Numbered from the stretch's first letter, positions 26,990-36,096 are shown. The stretch is DNA of 64,000 nucleotides from Arthrobacter sp. ISL-48 (GCF_018613805.1 NZ_JAGGPL010000009.1:166142-230141); one strand, 5' to 3'. A program made the numbers and translations. The notes: generated from the letters alone by a model not told the origin.

Positions 26990-28999
26990 TTGACGGAGTT
27001 TGTCACGGAGACCATCAGGTGGGGCATCCTCGGCCCGGGATACATTGCCAGGCAATTCGCAAAGCAACTTCCGTCCAGTCAGACGGGGGAGCTCGTAGCG
27101 ATCGGCAGTTCCGACCGGACTCGCGCGAAGGACTTCGCGGTGGAAGCCGGTGTCCCGCACGCGATCACCGGCACGTACGAAGAGGTGCTGTCGAGCCCGG
27201 ACGTTGACGCTGTCTACGTGTCAACCGTGAACACCAGTCACGCGCAGCTCGTTCTGGCCGCGGTGCGCGCAGGCAAACATGTGCTGTGCGAGAAACCGCT
27301 CGCGCCGAATCATGGAAGCGTCATGGCTGTTGTCGACGCCGCGCGTACGGCAGGCGTCGTCCTCATCGAGGCCTACATGTACCGGTTCCATCCGCAGACA
27401 CAGAAGCTCCTCGAGCTCATCAGCGACGGAGCCATCGGGCACGTCCAGCACATCGATGCCAGCTTCTGCTTTGACGTGCCCGAGAAGAAGGGCCGGTTGT
27501 TCGACGCGGACCTCGCCGGTGGAGGCATTCTCGATGTCGGTGGCTATCCGGTGACGATGGCACGTGCCGTGGCAGGCGCAGCTTTCGGGCAACCCTTCGT
27601 CGAACCCATCAATGTGCGGGCGGCCGGATATGTCGGCAGCACAGGCGTGGACGAATGGGCGGTTGCACGCTTGACCTTTCCCTCCGACCTCACGGCAACA
27701 CTGCGTGCGGGGATTCGCCTTGAGAATCCCGAAGAGGTGACAATCTCCGGTTCGGAGGGCACCGTGTTCCTCTCTGATCCGTGGACAATTCACGACCGGC
27801 AGGAGTTGGTACTCCGGCGTGTGGGGGAGCAGCCGCAGAAGTTCACGTTCGCTTCGGACAACCCGGCCAACAAACCCTACGCTCTGGAGGCCGACGCCCT
27901 CGCAAAAGCGGTCACAACCGGCCAGGAGCCCGTTGAGATGTCCCTTGAGGACACGTTGGGAACCTCGGCCGTGCTGGAGCGCTGGCGGGACCAAGTGGGT
28001 GTGCGGTTCCCGTTCGAAGTCGATGAGGCCAACATTCCCACCGTCTCTGGCCTGCCGCTAGCTGTAATGCCAGATACACCTATGCGCTATGCGCAGATTC
28101 CAAGGCTGGACAAACCGGTCTCCAGACTTGTTATGGGCTGCGACAACCAGCCGAACCTGGCGCACGCTTCGTCACTCTTTGACGCGTTCTGGTCGGCCGG
28201 GGGTAACACATTCGACACGGCATGGATGTACGGTCATGACGGTGAAAACGAGAAGCGGTTCGGAAAATGGCTCGCCAACCGGGGGGTTCGCGAGGACGCG
28301 GTCGTCATTGTGAAAGGTGCCCACACGCCGCACTGTGATCCCAATTCCCTGTCTCGGCAACTGCTGGAATCCCTAGACCGGCAGGGACTCGAGTATGCCG
28401 ACGTTTACCTGATGCACCGCGACAATCCCGACATCCCCGTTGGTGAGTTTGTTGATGTACTGGACGAGCACGCCGGCGCGGGGCTAATTACGGCCTTTGG
28501 CGGTTCGAACTGGAGCCTGGAGCGGTTCGATGAGGCCAATGCCTGGGCGGCCGCGAATGGCAGGCGGCCCCTCACGGTACTGAGCAACTACTTCGGGTTG
28601 GCGGAGGCCTACGACGTCCCCTGGGCTGGATGTCGAACTGCTACCGACCCGAAGTCCAAACGTTGGCTCACGGAACGCGACGTAGCGCTCCTACCCTGGT
28701 CTTCACAGGCCCGCGGCTTTTTCGCCCGCGCGAACCCTGACGACCTCACTGACTCAGATCTCGTACGTTGCTTCTACGGCGATGCGAACTTTGAGCGGAA
28801 GCGCCGCGCTGAACAGTTGGCAACAGAATTCGGCGTGCCGGCTACGGCTGTGGCGTTGGCCTACGTGCTCGCCCAGCAGTTCCCAACCTTTGCACTGGTT
28901 GGGCCACGGTCAATCGCGGAGTATCGCTCCACGATGACGGGTCTCGGCATCGAACTAAACGAGGAACAGACATCGTGGCTGGATCTACGCAACGGCTAG
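26990..28999 (+). CDS. Fusion of a Gfo/Idh/MocA dehydrogenase and an aldo/keto reductase
   Basis: One continuous 669-residue protein. Residues 1 to about 350 form a MocA-type NAD(P) dehydrogenase: Rossmann GILGPGYIARQ, then the CEKPLAPN motif with its catalytic lysine and the GGGILDVGGYPVTMA segment. Residues from about 365 form an aldo/keto reductase with the complete tetrad: Asp and Tyr in FDTAWMYG, Lys in VIVKGAH and His in YLMHRDN. The TTG start at 26990 has AAAGGAG six bases upstream. The two halves may oxidise and reduce a sugar in sequence, sharing a cofactor. It lies after the alpha-xylosidase gene; xylose or galactose is a candidate substrate. Its last 165 bp are duplicated after the GH74 gene. 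Confidence 0.88.
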   Translation: MTEFVTETIRWGILGPGYIARQFAKQLPSSQTGELVAIGSSDRTRAKDFAVEAGVPHAITGTYEEVLSSPDVDAVYVSTVNTSHAQLVLAAVRAGKHVLCEKPLAPNHGSVMAVVDAARTAGVVLIEAYMYRFHPQTQKLLELISDGAIGHVQHIDASFCFDVPEKKGRLFDADLAGGGILDVGGYPVTMARAVAGAAFGQPFVEPINVRAAGYVGSTGVDEWAVARLTFPSDLTATLRAGIRLENPEEVTISGSEGTVFLSDPWTIHDRQELVLRRVGEQPQKFTFASDNPANKPYALEADALAKAVTTGQEPVEMSLEDTLGTSAVLERWRDQVGVRFPFEVDEANIPTVSGLPLAVMPDTPMRYAQIPRLDKPVSRLVMGCDNQPNLAHASSLFDAFWSAGGNTFDTAWMYGHDGENEKRFGKWLANRGVREDAVVIVKGAHTPHCDPNSLSRQLLESLDRQGLEYADVYLMHRDNPDIPVGEFVDVLDEHAGAGLITAFGGSNWSLERFDEANAWAAANGRRPLTVLSNYFGLAEAYDVPWAGCRTATDPKSKRWLTERDVALLPWSSQARGFFARANPDDLTDSDLVRCFYGDANFERKRRAEQLATEFGVPATAVALAYVLAQQFPTFALVGPRSIAEYRSTMTGLGIELNEEQTSWLDLRNG

Positions 29000-29016
29000 A
29001 ACCACTTTCAGCGGCT
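28835..29016 (+). repeat. Direct repeat copy 1 (3' end of the MocA-AKR fusion gene)
   Basis: A 182-bp segment spanning the last 55 codons of the fusion gene and 17 bases after it. It aligns without gaps to 31619-31800, 2784 bp away, with about 11 mismatches by eye. The pair brackets the GH74 gene. Confidence 0.92.
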
Positions 29017-29146
29017 CCGCCCCTACCCCCGCCAACCCTCAAGACGGCTTCGGCCCGGAGGGAACCAGCGCAGGTACCAACACACAGCAACACCCCAACA
29101 CCACCACCGCACCACACTTTTGATCACATCTAGGAAGGGACGCACC

Positions 29147-31531
29147 ATGACCACATTCCCCAACGGCGCCGGGCTGTCACGTCGAGGTTTCCTCGCAGCA
29201 GCCGGGGCGACCGCCGTGATAGCGGCCGGGACCTCCTCCGCCTGGGCCGGAGAGAACTCCGATTCGAAGCAGATCAACGGCTACACCTGGAAGAACGCCG
29301 TCATCAACGGCGGCGGCTTCGCGTCCGGCATCGTGTTCAACGAGACCGAGGCGAACCTGATCTACGCGCGCACCGACGTCGGCGGCTGCTACCGCTGGCA
29401 GGAGGACACGCGCACCTGGACACCGCTGCTCGACTGGGTGCCGCGCGCGAAGTGGGGCTACCAGTACGTGGTTTCGATGGCCTCCGACCCGGTCGAGACC
29501 AACCGCGTCTACGCCGCCGTCGGCGCCTACACGAACGACTGGGACCCCAACAACGGCGCGATCCTCTATTCCGACGACAGGGGCAAGACCTGGGGCATCG
29601 CCGAGCTGCCGTTCAAGCAGGGCGGCAACATGCCCGGCCGCGGCATGGGCGAGCGGCTGGCCGTCAACCCCGCCAACAACGCCGAGCTGTACCTGGGCAC
29701 GCCCAGCGGGAACGGCCTGTGGCGCTCCAAGGACTACGGCCGGACCTGGGCAGCGGTGGCGAACTTCCCCAACCCCGGGAACTTCGTCATCGAGCCCGGC
29801 AACATCATCTTGGGCGACAACCAGGGCGTGATCTGGATCGACTTCGACCAGATCGGCGGGAAGATCTATGTGGGCGTGGCAGACCCGGCCGACCCGCTCT
29901 ACGTTTCGGAAGACGGTGGGGCGACCTGGCAGGCCGTCCCCGGCGCCGCCGAAGCGCTCGGAGCGGTCGACGGGAACCGCACCTTCCCCAACCAGTCCGC
30001 AGCGGACGACACCAACGGATACCTGTACATCGCCACCTGCAACGACCCGGGCCCCGGCAACGCTCCGGCCGCTTCGGGCAACGGCGGCAAGATCATGCGA
30101 CTCGCCACCCAGACCGGCGAATGGACCGACGTCACCCCGCCCTACAACCCGCGCGGCGTGATCCCCGGCTTCGGCGGCATCACCGTCGACCGCCAAAACC
30201 CCGGCACGCTCATGACGGTCACGCGCAACAACTGGTGGCCAGACGAAATCATCTACCGCTCCACCGACTCCGGCCAGACCTGGCAGCTCAGCTGGGACTA
30301 CGCCGAAGGCCAGGACCGTCACGACCGGTTCGACATGGACACCTCGGGCAGCCCATGGCTGTCGTTCAACGGCGAGGACCAGGGCCCGGCATACGCGGTC
30401 AAGCAAGGGTGGATGATCGACGCCCTCGCCATCGACCCGCACCGCTCCGATCGCATTATGTGGGGCACCGGCGCGACCATCTGGGGCAGCGACGAGCTGA
30501 CGCGGTGGGACTCGCAGGGCGATCTGATCGGCAAGGACGAGGCCGGCCTGCGGATCGCCCTGCCGGTCGAGAAATTCACCGTGGGAGTCCGCGCCGAAGG
30601 CATCGAGGAGTGCGCGATCATCGACCTCGCGGCGCTCGGCGGCACGCTCTTCTCCGCCGTCGGCGATGAAACCGGCTTCGTCCACACCGACCTCGACAGG
30701 GCCGAATCCATGATCGACACCGGCTGGTCCATGGCCACCAGTGTGGACTTCGCCCAGTCCGACCCGGACGTCCTCGTCGCCGTCGGCCAGGGGTACTACG
30801 GCAACGAGAAGCGCCACGTCGGCGTCTCCACCGACCGGGGCAAGACCTGGCGCAACACCGGCATCGAAGGCCTCGCCGGCGACCGCCACCCCGGCACCGT
30901 CGCGGTCAGCGCCGACGCGTCCAGGATCGTCTGGTCGCCGAGCGACACCGAGATCACTCCGGTGTACAGCACCGACCTGGGCGTGACGTGGACTCCGGTC
31001 AAGGGGCTCCCGGCGGGAGCGAAGATCAAGTCCGACCGCGTCAAGGCGTCGGTCCTGTACGCGTTCTCCGGCGGCGCGTTCTACCGCAGCACCGACGGGG
31101 GCGCGACGTTCACCGGCACAGGCGCGACCGGCCTGCCCGCCGAAGGCGTCGACGACTTCCGCGTCGCGCCCGGCCAGAAGGGCCACGTCTGGCTCTGCGG
31201 CCGCAGCGACAAGGCCGGGGTTGCAAAGGGCCTGTGGCACTCCAAGGACGGCGGCACCACCTGGACCCGCATCCGCGCCGTCGACCTGGCGATCGGCGTC
31301 GGCTTCGGCAAGGCCGCCAAGCGGAATGGCTACCCGGCGATCTACACGACGGCCACCGTCGGCGGCCAGGACGGCTTCTTCCGCTCGATCGACGGCGGCA
31401 CCACCTGGCAGCGCATCAACGACGACGCCCACCAATGGGGCCTCGCCGGGGCCGTCATCACCGGCGACCCCGAGATCTACGGCCGCGTCTACCTCTCCGG
31501 CCGCGGCATCATCTACGGCGACATCGCCTGA
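29147..31531 (+). CDS. Secreted GH74 xyloglucanase
   Basis: A 794-residue enzyme built of two seven-bladed propellers of BNR-like repeats (SxDxGxTW patterns such as STDSGQTWQ, STDRGKTWR, STDGGATF). The first catalytic Asp is Asp77 in YARTDVGG, the GH74 signature; a second candidate is near Asp425 in MIDALAIDP. It cuts the beta-1,4-glucan backbone of xyloglucan. The N-terminus LSRRGFLAAAGATAVIAAG...AWA is a Tat signal peptide. AGGAAGGGA precedes the ATG. There is no carbohydrate-binding module. Codon use is more strongly C-ending than in the neighbouring genes, and a 182-bp direct repeat flanks the gene, which points to insertion from another actinobacterium. Confidence 0.93.
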   Translation: MTTFPNGAGLSRRGFLAAAGATAVIAAGTSSAWAGENSDSKQINGYTWKNAVINGGGFASGIVFNETEANLIYARTDVGGCYRWQEDTRTWTPLLDWVPRAKWGYQYVVSMASDPVETNRVYAAVGAYTNDWDPNNGAILYSDDRGKTWGIAELPFKQGGNMPGRGMGERLAVNPANNAELYLGTPSGNGLWRSKDYGRTWAAVANFPNPGNFVIEPGNIILGDNQGVIWIDFDQIGGKIYVGVADPADPLYVSEDGGATWQAVPGAAEALGAVDGNRTFPNQSAADDTNGYLYIATCNDPGPGNAPAASGNGGKIMRLATQTGEWTDVTPPYNPRGVIPGFGGITVDRQNPGTLMTVTRNNWWPDEIIYRSTDSGQTWQLSWDYAEGQDRHDRFDMDTSGSPWLSFNGEDQGPAYAVKQGWMIDALAIDPHRSDRIMWGTGATIWGSDELTRWDSQGDLIGKDEAGLRIALPVEKFTVGVRAEGIEECAIIDLAALGGTLFSAVGDETGFVHTDLDRAESMIDTGWSMATSVDFAQSDPDVLVAVGQGYYGNEKRHVGVSTDRGKTWRNTGIEGLAGDRHPGTVAVSADASRIVWSPSDTEITPVYSTDLGVTWTPVKGLPAGAKIKSDRVKASVLYAFSGGAFYRSTDGGATFTGTGATGLPAEGVDDFRVAPGQKGHVWLCGRSDKAGVAKGLWHSKDGGTTWTRIRAVDLAIGVGFGKAAKRNGYPAIYTTATVGGQDGFFRSIDGGTTWQRINDDAHQWGLAGAVITGDPEIYGRVYLSGRGIIYGDIA

Positions 31532-31537
31532 CGGGAG

Positions 31538-31570
31538 GATGGCCGCCCCGCGCGACGCGGGGCGGCCATC
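31538..31570 (+). terminator. Terminator hairpin of the GH74 gene
   Basis: GATGGCCGCCCCGC pairs perfectly with GCGGGGCGGCCATC across a 5-nt loop, starting 7 bases after the stop codon. There is no T-run, as is common in actinobacteria. The cassette therefore carries its own terminator. Confidence 0.75.
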
Positions 31571-31618
31571 GCCGGCGTGACACCCCGAAAGGAATCCCGA
31601 TCACCGGAACACACCGGG

Positions 31619-31800
31619 GTGCCGGCTACGGCTGTGGCGTTGGCCTATGTGCCGGCCCAGCAGTTCCCAACCTTTGCACTGGTTGGGCCACGGTCAATAG
31701 CGGAGTATCGCTCCACGCTGACGGGTCTCGGCATCGAACTAGACGAGGAACAGACATCGTGGCTGGATCTACGCAACGGCCAGAACAGCTTTTAGCAGCT
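31619..31800 (+). pseudogene. Direct repeat copy 2: remnant of the aldo/keto reductase 3' end
   Basis: This encodes a C-terminal aldo/keto reductase piece (VPATAVALAYVPAQQF to LDLRNG) without a start or the rest of the gene. Compared with copy 1 it has Leu-Ala to Pro-Ala and Asn to Asp changes, and the old stop TAG has become CAG, extending the frame to a stop at 31793. A hairpin follows at 31817, so this looks like the original gene end, cut off when the GH74 segment entered. The reverse history, a partial duplication, is possible. Confidence 0.85.
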
Positions 31801-31816
31801 GTCCTGACCGTCTGAA

Positions 31817-31859
31817 CACGGTGCCCGGGCTGGCTGTTCTCGCCTCCCCTGGCACCGTG
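31817..31859 (+). terminator. Hairpin after the reductase remnant
   Basis: CACGGTGCC (31817-31825) pairs with GGCACCGTG (31851-31859). It may be the former terminator of the MocA-AKR gene before insertion. It has a long 25-nt loop and no T-run. Confidence 0.45.
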
Positions 31860-31999
31860 ATCTCCACTTTCGGCGGCCTTTCGGCAGGCACTGTTCAGCC
31901 CGTTCAAAGGTGCCTAAACTGGCAGGACAATCGTGCGAAGCCTCCCGCCTGTTGCTGACGTCTGTTGCCCCGCGCGGACCAGTCAAGCAAGGAAGCATC

Positions 32000-32938
32000 A
32001 TGCGCCGAACAGTACAACGCCGTACCGCCATCGCGTTCATCGCGCTCATGGCATTGCTCGTCCCCACCCTGCCGGCCGCCGCCGCGCCGTTCGCGGACAC
32101 GGTCATCGACCTCGTCGGCGCCACCTCCGCTGAGGGGATCGCCGCCGGAACGGGAACCACCTTCTACGCGGGGGACCTGGAACTGGGCGATATTTACCAG
32201 GGGGACATCCGCACGGGAATGACCGAGCTCCTCATTGATGCCCCCGATGGCAGGATGGCCGTCGGCATGAAGTTCGACGCCGGCACCAACTTGCTGTTCG
32301 TGGCGGGCGGCGCCGCCGGCAATGCGTACGTCTACAACACAGCGACGCTGGAACCCATTGCGGAGATCACCTTGACCACGCTGCCGGGTTCGTTCATCAA
32401 CGATGTCACGCTCACTCCGCGAGGCGCATGGTTCACGAACTCGAAGTACCCGGAGTTGTACTTCGTTCCTTTTGACGGTTTGGACGATCCGGATGCGATC
32501 GTGACGCTGTCGCTAACCGATCCGGGACTCGTCCTGGAAGATCCGGCAACACAATTCGGCTTCAATGGCATTGCCTCGGCCAAGGGCGGCAATGTGCTCC
32601 TTGTGGCCCACTCGCAGAACCAGGCAATCTACACAGTCGCCCCGGACACCGGCGCGAGTGCGCTGGTGGAAGGCGTGAGCGTGCCGAACGTCGACGGCAT
32701 TCTGGTGCGAGGCCAGCAACTTTGGGCGGTGCAGAACTTCTCGAACCAGATCAGCCGCATCGACCTCGCTAAAAACTTCTCCTCCGGGGTTGTCGAGGAT
32801 GTCATCATCAACGAGGAAGCCTTCCAGATCCCAACTACTGCCGCGCTGTTCGGCAACACGCTGGCAGTCGTGAACGCAAAGTTCGACGAGCCGACGGCCA
32901 CGATATTCGAGGTGGTCCTGGTCCCGGCCCGACTCTAG
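32000..32938 (+). CDS. Secreted SMP-30/gluconolactonase-like beta-propeller protein
   Basis: A 312-residue protein with a Sec signal peptide (RRTVQRRTAIAFIALMALLV...AAAAPFA). Repeated strands follow that look like a six-bladed propeller of the SMP-30 / NHL type (LFVAGGAAGNAYVYNT, FINDVTLTPRGAWFTNSKYP, FGFNGIASAKGGNVLLVAHS, NVDGILVRGQQLWAVQNF). Such proteins are seen as extracellular lactonase-like or unknown-function proteins in actinobacteria and fungi. Metal-site residues are not certain. AAGGAAG precedes the ATG at 32000. It stands alone between the inserted GH74 segment and a convergent gene. Confidence 0.75.
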   Translation: MRRTVQRRTAIAFIALMALLVPTLPAAAAPFADTVIDLVGATSAEGIAAGTGTTFYAGDLELGDIYQGDIRTGMTELLIDAPDGRMAVGMKFDAGTNLLFVAGGAAGNAYVYNTATLEPIAEITLTTLPGSFINDVTLTPRGAWFTNSKYPELYFVPFDGLDDPDAIVTLSLTDPGLVLEDPATQFGFNGIASAKGGNVLLVAHSQNQAIYTVAPDTGASALVEGVSVPNVDGILVRGQQLWAVQNFSNQISRIDLAKNFSSGVVEDVIINEEAFQIPTTAALFGNTLAVVNAKFDEPTATIFEVVLVPARL

Positions 32939-32948
32939 GCCCTAAAAT

Positions 32949-33011
32949 CCCAACTGACTGGCAGTTAACGTCGTCAAAAAGCCTTTTCGCGACGTCTGCT
33001 GCCAGTCAGTT
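32949..33011. repeat. REP-like palindromic element, copy A
   Basis: AACTGACTGGCAG (32952-32964) pairs perfectly with CTGCCAGTCAGTT (32999-33011). An inner ACGTCG/CGACGT stem and an AAAA-TTTT core sit inside. It lies between two convergent genes and may also terminate both. Its left arm CCCAACTGACTGGCAG is nearly identical to the reverse complement of the right arm of copy B at 37266. Confidence 0.75.
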
Positions 33012-33040
33012 TCGGTTGTCTGGCCTGGATCGAGCGAGAA

Positions 33041-33685
33041 CTAGATGGTCCGCGGTGCGTTGGCCAGGTTCTCCTTGAGTTCTGCCTCGTTCTGGCGGAT
33101 GACGTAGGCCGGCCGGTCCCGCTCCACCCGCCAGCTTTCCGAGAGCAGGCCGATGTTGACGGTGTCGAAGCCGAACTCGTCGTACAGCCGGGTCACCAGC
33201 TCAGCCGCCTCGGGATAGTCACTGGCCGTGGCCAGGGCCCGGCGGTCGGGGGTGCCCACTGGACTGCCGTCTGTGGTGATCTGGGACGCCATGATGTGGT
33301 TGAAGCCCTTGGCCACCTTGGAGTCCGGCAGGTGTTCCTGGAGGAGCCCGGAGGTAGTGGCCTCTCCGTTGTCCAGGGCCGGGATGTGGCCATCCCGCTC
33401 CCAGTAGTAGTTATTGGTATCAATGACGATCTTGCCAGCCAGCGGCTCCACCGGGATGTCCTTGTAGTTCCTGAGCGGAACGGTGACGACGGCGAAGTCC
33501 CCCGCCGCTGCTGCTTCCGCGGGCGTCGAAGCGCGGGCCTTCGGGCCCAGGTCCGCTACGAGTTCCGTCAGGGTTTCCGGGCCGCGGGAGTTGCTGATGA
33601 CCACGTCATAGCCAAGCTCAACCGCCTTCCGGGCAACCGCGCTACCAATGTGACCTGCACCGATGATTCCTATTGTTGTTGTCAT
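33041..33685 (-). CDS. NADPH-dependent F420 reductase-like NAD(P)-binding oxidoreductase
   Basis: A 214-residue single Rossmann-domain protein of the NADP-oxidoreductase/F420-dependent group. The nucleotide site is IGIIGAGHIGSAVARKA, followed by VVISNSRGPETL, where Ser/Arg after the second strand favour NADPH. AVVTVPLRNYKDIP and IDTNNYYWERDGH are conserved in actinobacterial relatives. The C-terminal ESWRVERDRPAYV segment completes the fold. The actual substrate is unknown; it need not use F420. It converges with the SMP-30-like gene through palindrome copy A. Confidence 0.85.
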   Translation of the reverse strand: MTTTIGIIGAGHIGSAVARKAVELGYDVVISNSRGPETLTELVADLGPKARASTPAEAAAAGDFAVVTVPLRNYKDIPVEPLAGKIVIDTNNYYWERDGHIPALDNGEATTSGLLQEHLPDSKVAKGFNHIMASQITTDGSPVGTPDRRALATASDYPEAAELVTRLYDEFGFDTVNIGLLSESWRVERDRPAYVIRQNEAELKENLANAPRTI

Positions 33686-33914
33686 GTCCGGGCCAACAGC
33701 ATGCCGCTCGCAAATATTTCAGCGGCTGCTCGGGAATAAATCAGCTGAGTCCTCGGCGCCCTGTCCAGGGGCATGAGGGCCAGCCTGGTTCCAGCTGTTG
33801 GAGTGCTGTGCACTCCCATCACCTGGCCCAAGAAACTAGTTTGAACAATTTCTACCATTTAGCACGGCTTCAGGCTTGACCATAGCAGAGAGAGGCTGAT
33901 AGACCTAGAGGCGC

Positions 33915-33928
33915 AGAAAGCGCTTTCT
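33915..33928 (+). promoter_or_regulatory. LacI-type operator before the rhamnogalacturonan lyase gene
   Basis: AGAAAGCGCTTTCT is a perfect 14-bp palindrome with a central GC. It lies in the 359-bp gap 33686-34044, in which I see no gene. A similar site precedes the second pectin gene at 40080. The regulator is not in the window. Confidence 0.65.
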
Positions 33929-34044
33929 CTGGTCACGACATTCTTCTGGAAATTCCGACGAAGGATGTCTGCGCAGGAAATGAAACGTTACAAACTTGTC
34001 TGGTGCGGCAGAATTCCTGTCGCCAGCATCAAAGGAGATGTTCT

Positions 34045-36096
34045 TTGGCATACCCCGCGAAGTGTTGCACTCAAGCTCCGGCACAAAGCCGCCGTCCTCG
34101 CCTCCGACGCAAGACCAGCCACCTGTGGAAGGGGACGCCGCTGGCTGCAGCGGCGTCCCTCGCAGTAGTGGCCCTGGCCTTCACCGGCGTTCCCTTGGCG
34201 CAGGCGGTCCCCGGCCCGGCGGCAGGCGCTCCCGGGCAGGCGTCGGCTCACTCCGGCACTGCCGGCCTCCAAAGGCAGGTGGAAAACCTGGACCGCGCGC
34301 CCGTGGCCGTGCTTACGGACCACGGAGTCAGCCTGGGCTGGCGGATGCTCGGCCTGGATAAGGACAGCATTGGCTTTCACGTGATCCGGGACGGTGTGCA
34401 AATCACCGAAGAGCCCATCCGGAACAGCACCACTTACATTGATCCGGCCGGAACAGCGTTGTCCAAGTACGTGATCATGGCCGTCGGGAACGGCAATGGC
34501 CAGGACAAGCTCACGGACGAGTTTGCTCCGATGCCGCAGAACTACCTGGCCATCAAGCTGGACAAGCCGGCGGACGGCATCGCCAAGGACGGCAAGCCTT
34601 ACGGTTACTCCGCCAATGACGCCAGCGTGGCCGACCTTGACGGGGACGGCAAGTACGAGGTCATCCAGATGTGGGCGCCGTCCAACGCCAAGGACAACTC
34701 GCAGTCGGGCTACACCGGCAACGTCTACGTGGACGCCTACAAGATGGACGGCACCAAGCTCTGGCGCATAGACCTCGGTCACAACATCCGCGCCGGCGCC
34801 CACTACACGCAGCTGCTCGCCTACGATTTCGATGGCGACGGCAAGGCTGAGGTGTCGATGAAGACGGCGGACGGCACCACGGACGGGGCTGGCACCGTGA
34901 TCGGTGACCCGGCTGCCGACTACCGCAACAGTGCCGGTTATGTGCTGTCCGGCCCCGAATACCTCACGGTGTTCAACGGCAGGACCGGGACCATCATGGA
35001 CACGGTGGACTACGATCCACCGCGCGGCAACGTCTCGGCCTGGGGTGACGGCTACGGCAACCGCGTGGACCGTTTCCTTGCCAGCGTGGCCTATCTCGAC
35101 GGCGAACACCCGTCCCTGATGTTCAGCCGCGGCTACTACACCCGCACCGTCCTGGTCACCTATGACCTGCTGGGCGGCAAGCTGGTGAAGCGTTGGAAGT
35201 TCGATTCGGACGTGGCGGGAGCCGAATACAAGGGCCAGGGCAACCACAACATGTCCGTGGCTGACGTGGACCAGGACGGCAAGGATGAGTTCGTCTTTGG
35301 TTCCATGACCATTGACGACGACGGCAAGCCGCTGTACAACACCAAGCTCGGCCACGGCGACGCCATCCACACCGGCGACCTGGACCCGTCCCGTCCGGGC
35401 CTCGAAACCTTCGCCGTTCACGAAAGCATGAGCCAGAGCGGTAACCGGGGGGCCACCTTCCGTGACGCAGCCACTGGTGAAGTCCTTTGGAGTATCCCGG
35501 CCATCAAGGACACCGGACGCGGTGCAGCCGGCGACATCGATCCCCGCTACGCCGGCGCGGAGGGCTGGGCTGTGGGCGGCGACGCGTCCTGGAACTCCCC
35601 GCGCGGGCAGCTGATGTCCGCCAAGGGGGAACTCATTACAGAAAAAATCCCGGCTGCGAACTTCCTGGCCTGGTGGGACGGGGACCCGCTGCGCGAAATC
35701 GTGGACCACGATTACAACACCTCCACCTCCACGGGCGTCCCCACTATTTCCAAGTGGAACTGGGAAACCGAATCAAGTGACCGCCTCCTGACCGCCACCG
35801 GCGCACGGAGCAACAACACCACCAAGGGCAATCCGTCCCTGCAAGCCGACCTGTTGGGCGACTGGCGTGAAGAACTTGCCTGGCCGTCGTCGGATAGCAG
35901 CGAGCTGCGGATCTACACCACTACGGCGCCCACCCGGATGCGGCTCCGCACCCTGATGCACGATCCGATGTACCGGACCGGCGTCGCCCGCGAGAACGTC
36001 GCCTACAACCAGCCTCCGCACCCGAGCTTCTTCATCGGCCAGGGTATGGAGACTCCTGCCATGCCGTCAGTCACGTACGCCGGCACCTCCGAGTAG
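34045..36096 (+). CDS. Secreted rhamnogalacturonan lyase, PL11 (YesW/YesX type)
   Basis: A 683-residue enzyme cleaving the rhamnose-galacturonate backbone of rhamnogalacturonan-I by beta-elimination. The TTG start at 34045 has AAAGGAG seven bases upstream. A long basic leader then a hydrophobic core (LAAAASLAVVALAF) to AQA form a signal peptide. The mature part opens with a QVENLDRAPVAVLT Fn3-like region. An eight-bladed propeller with calcium-type DxDGDGK loops follows (ASVADLDGDGKYE, DFDGDGKAE, DVDQDGKDE). FSRGYYTRTVLVTYD is a PL11 signature. It is probably induced through the AGAAAGCGCTTTCT operator. Confidence 0.93.
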   Translation: MAYPAKCCTQAPAQSRRPRLRRKTSHLWKGTPLAAAASLAVVALAFTGVPLAQAVPGPAAGAPGQASAHSGTAGLQRQVENLDRAPVAVLTDHGVSLGWRMLGLDKDSIGFHVIRDGVQITEEPIRNSTTYIDPAGTALSKYVIMAVGNGNGQDKLTDEFAPMPQNYLAIKLDKPADGIAKDGKPYGYSANDASVADLDGDGKYEVIQMWAPSNAKDNSQSGYTGNVYVDAYKMDGTKLWRIDLGHNIRAGAHYTQLLAYDFDGDGKAEVSMKTADGTTDGAGTVIGDPAADYRNSAGYVLSGPEYLTVFNGRTGTIMDTVDYDPPRGNVSAWGDGYGNRVDRFLASVAYLDGEHPSLMFSRGYYTRTVLVTYDLLGGKLVKRWKFDSDVAGAEYKGQGNHNMSVADVDQDGKDEFVFGSMTIDDDGKPLYNTKLGHGDAIHTGDLDPSRPGLETFAVHESMSQSGNRGATFRDAATGEVLWSIPAIKDTGRGAAGDIDPRYAGAEGWAVGGDASWNSPRGQLMSAKGELITEKIPAANFLAWWDGDPLREIVDHDYNTSTSTGVPTISKWNWETESSDRLLTATGARSNNTTKGNPSLQADLLGDWREELAWPSSDSSELRIYTTTAPTRMRLRTLMHDPMYRTGVARENVAYNQPPHPSFFIGQGMETPAMPSVTYAGTSE

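Noticed and set aside
29070..29118. C/A-only tract before the GH74 gene as a repeat or CRISPR-like leader
   Set aside because: There are no regular units; it is probably an unstructured 5' leader.
29177..31435. Very long minus-strand open frame (752 codons) antisense to the GH74 gene
   Set aside because: It is a shadow of strongly GC-biased third positions; its translation is Val/Gly/Asp/Ala-rich with no domain.
28835..31800. The direct repeats as insertion-sequence ends or a composite transposon
   Set aside because: They are coding sequence of a reductase, contain no terminal inverted repeats, and no transposase lies between them.
33988..35709. 573-codon minus-strand frame opposite the PL11 gene
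   Set aside because: PL11 motifs and signal peptide on the plus strand are clear; the antisense reading is low-complexity Val/His/Gly.
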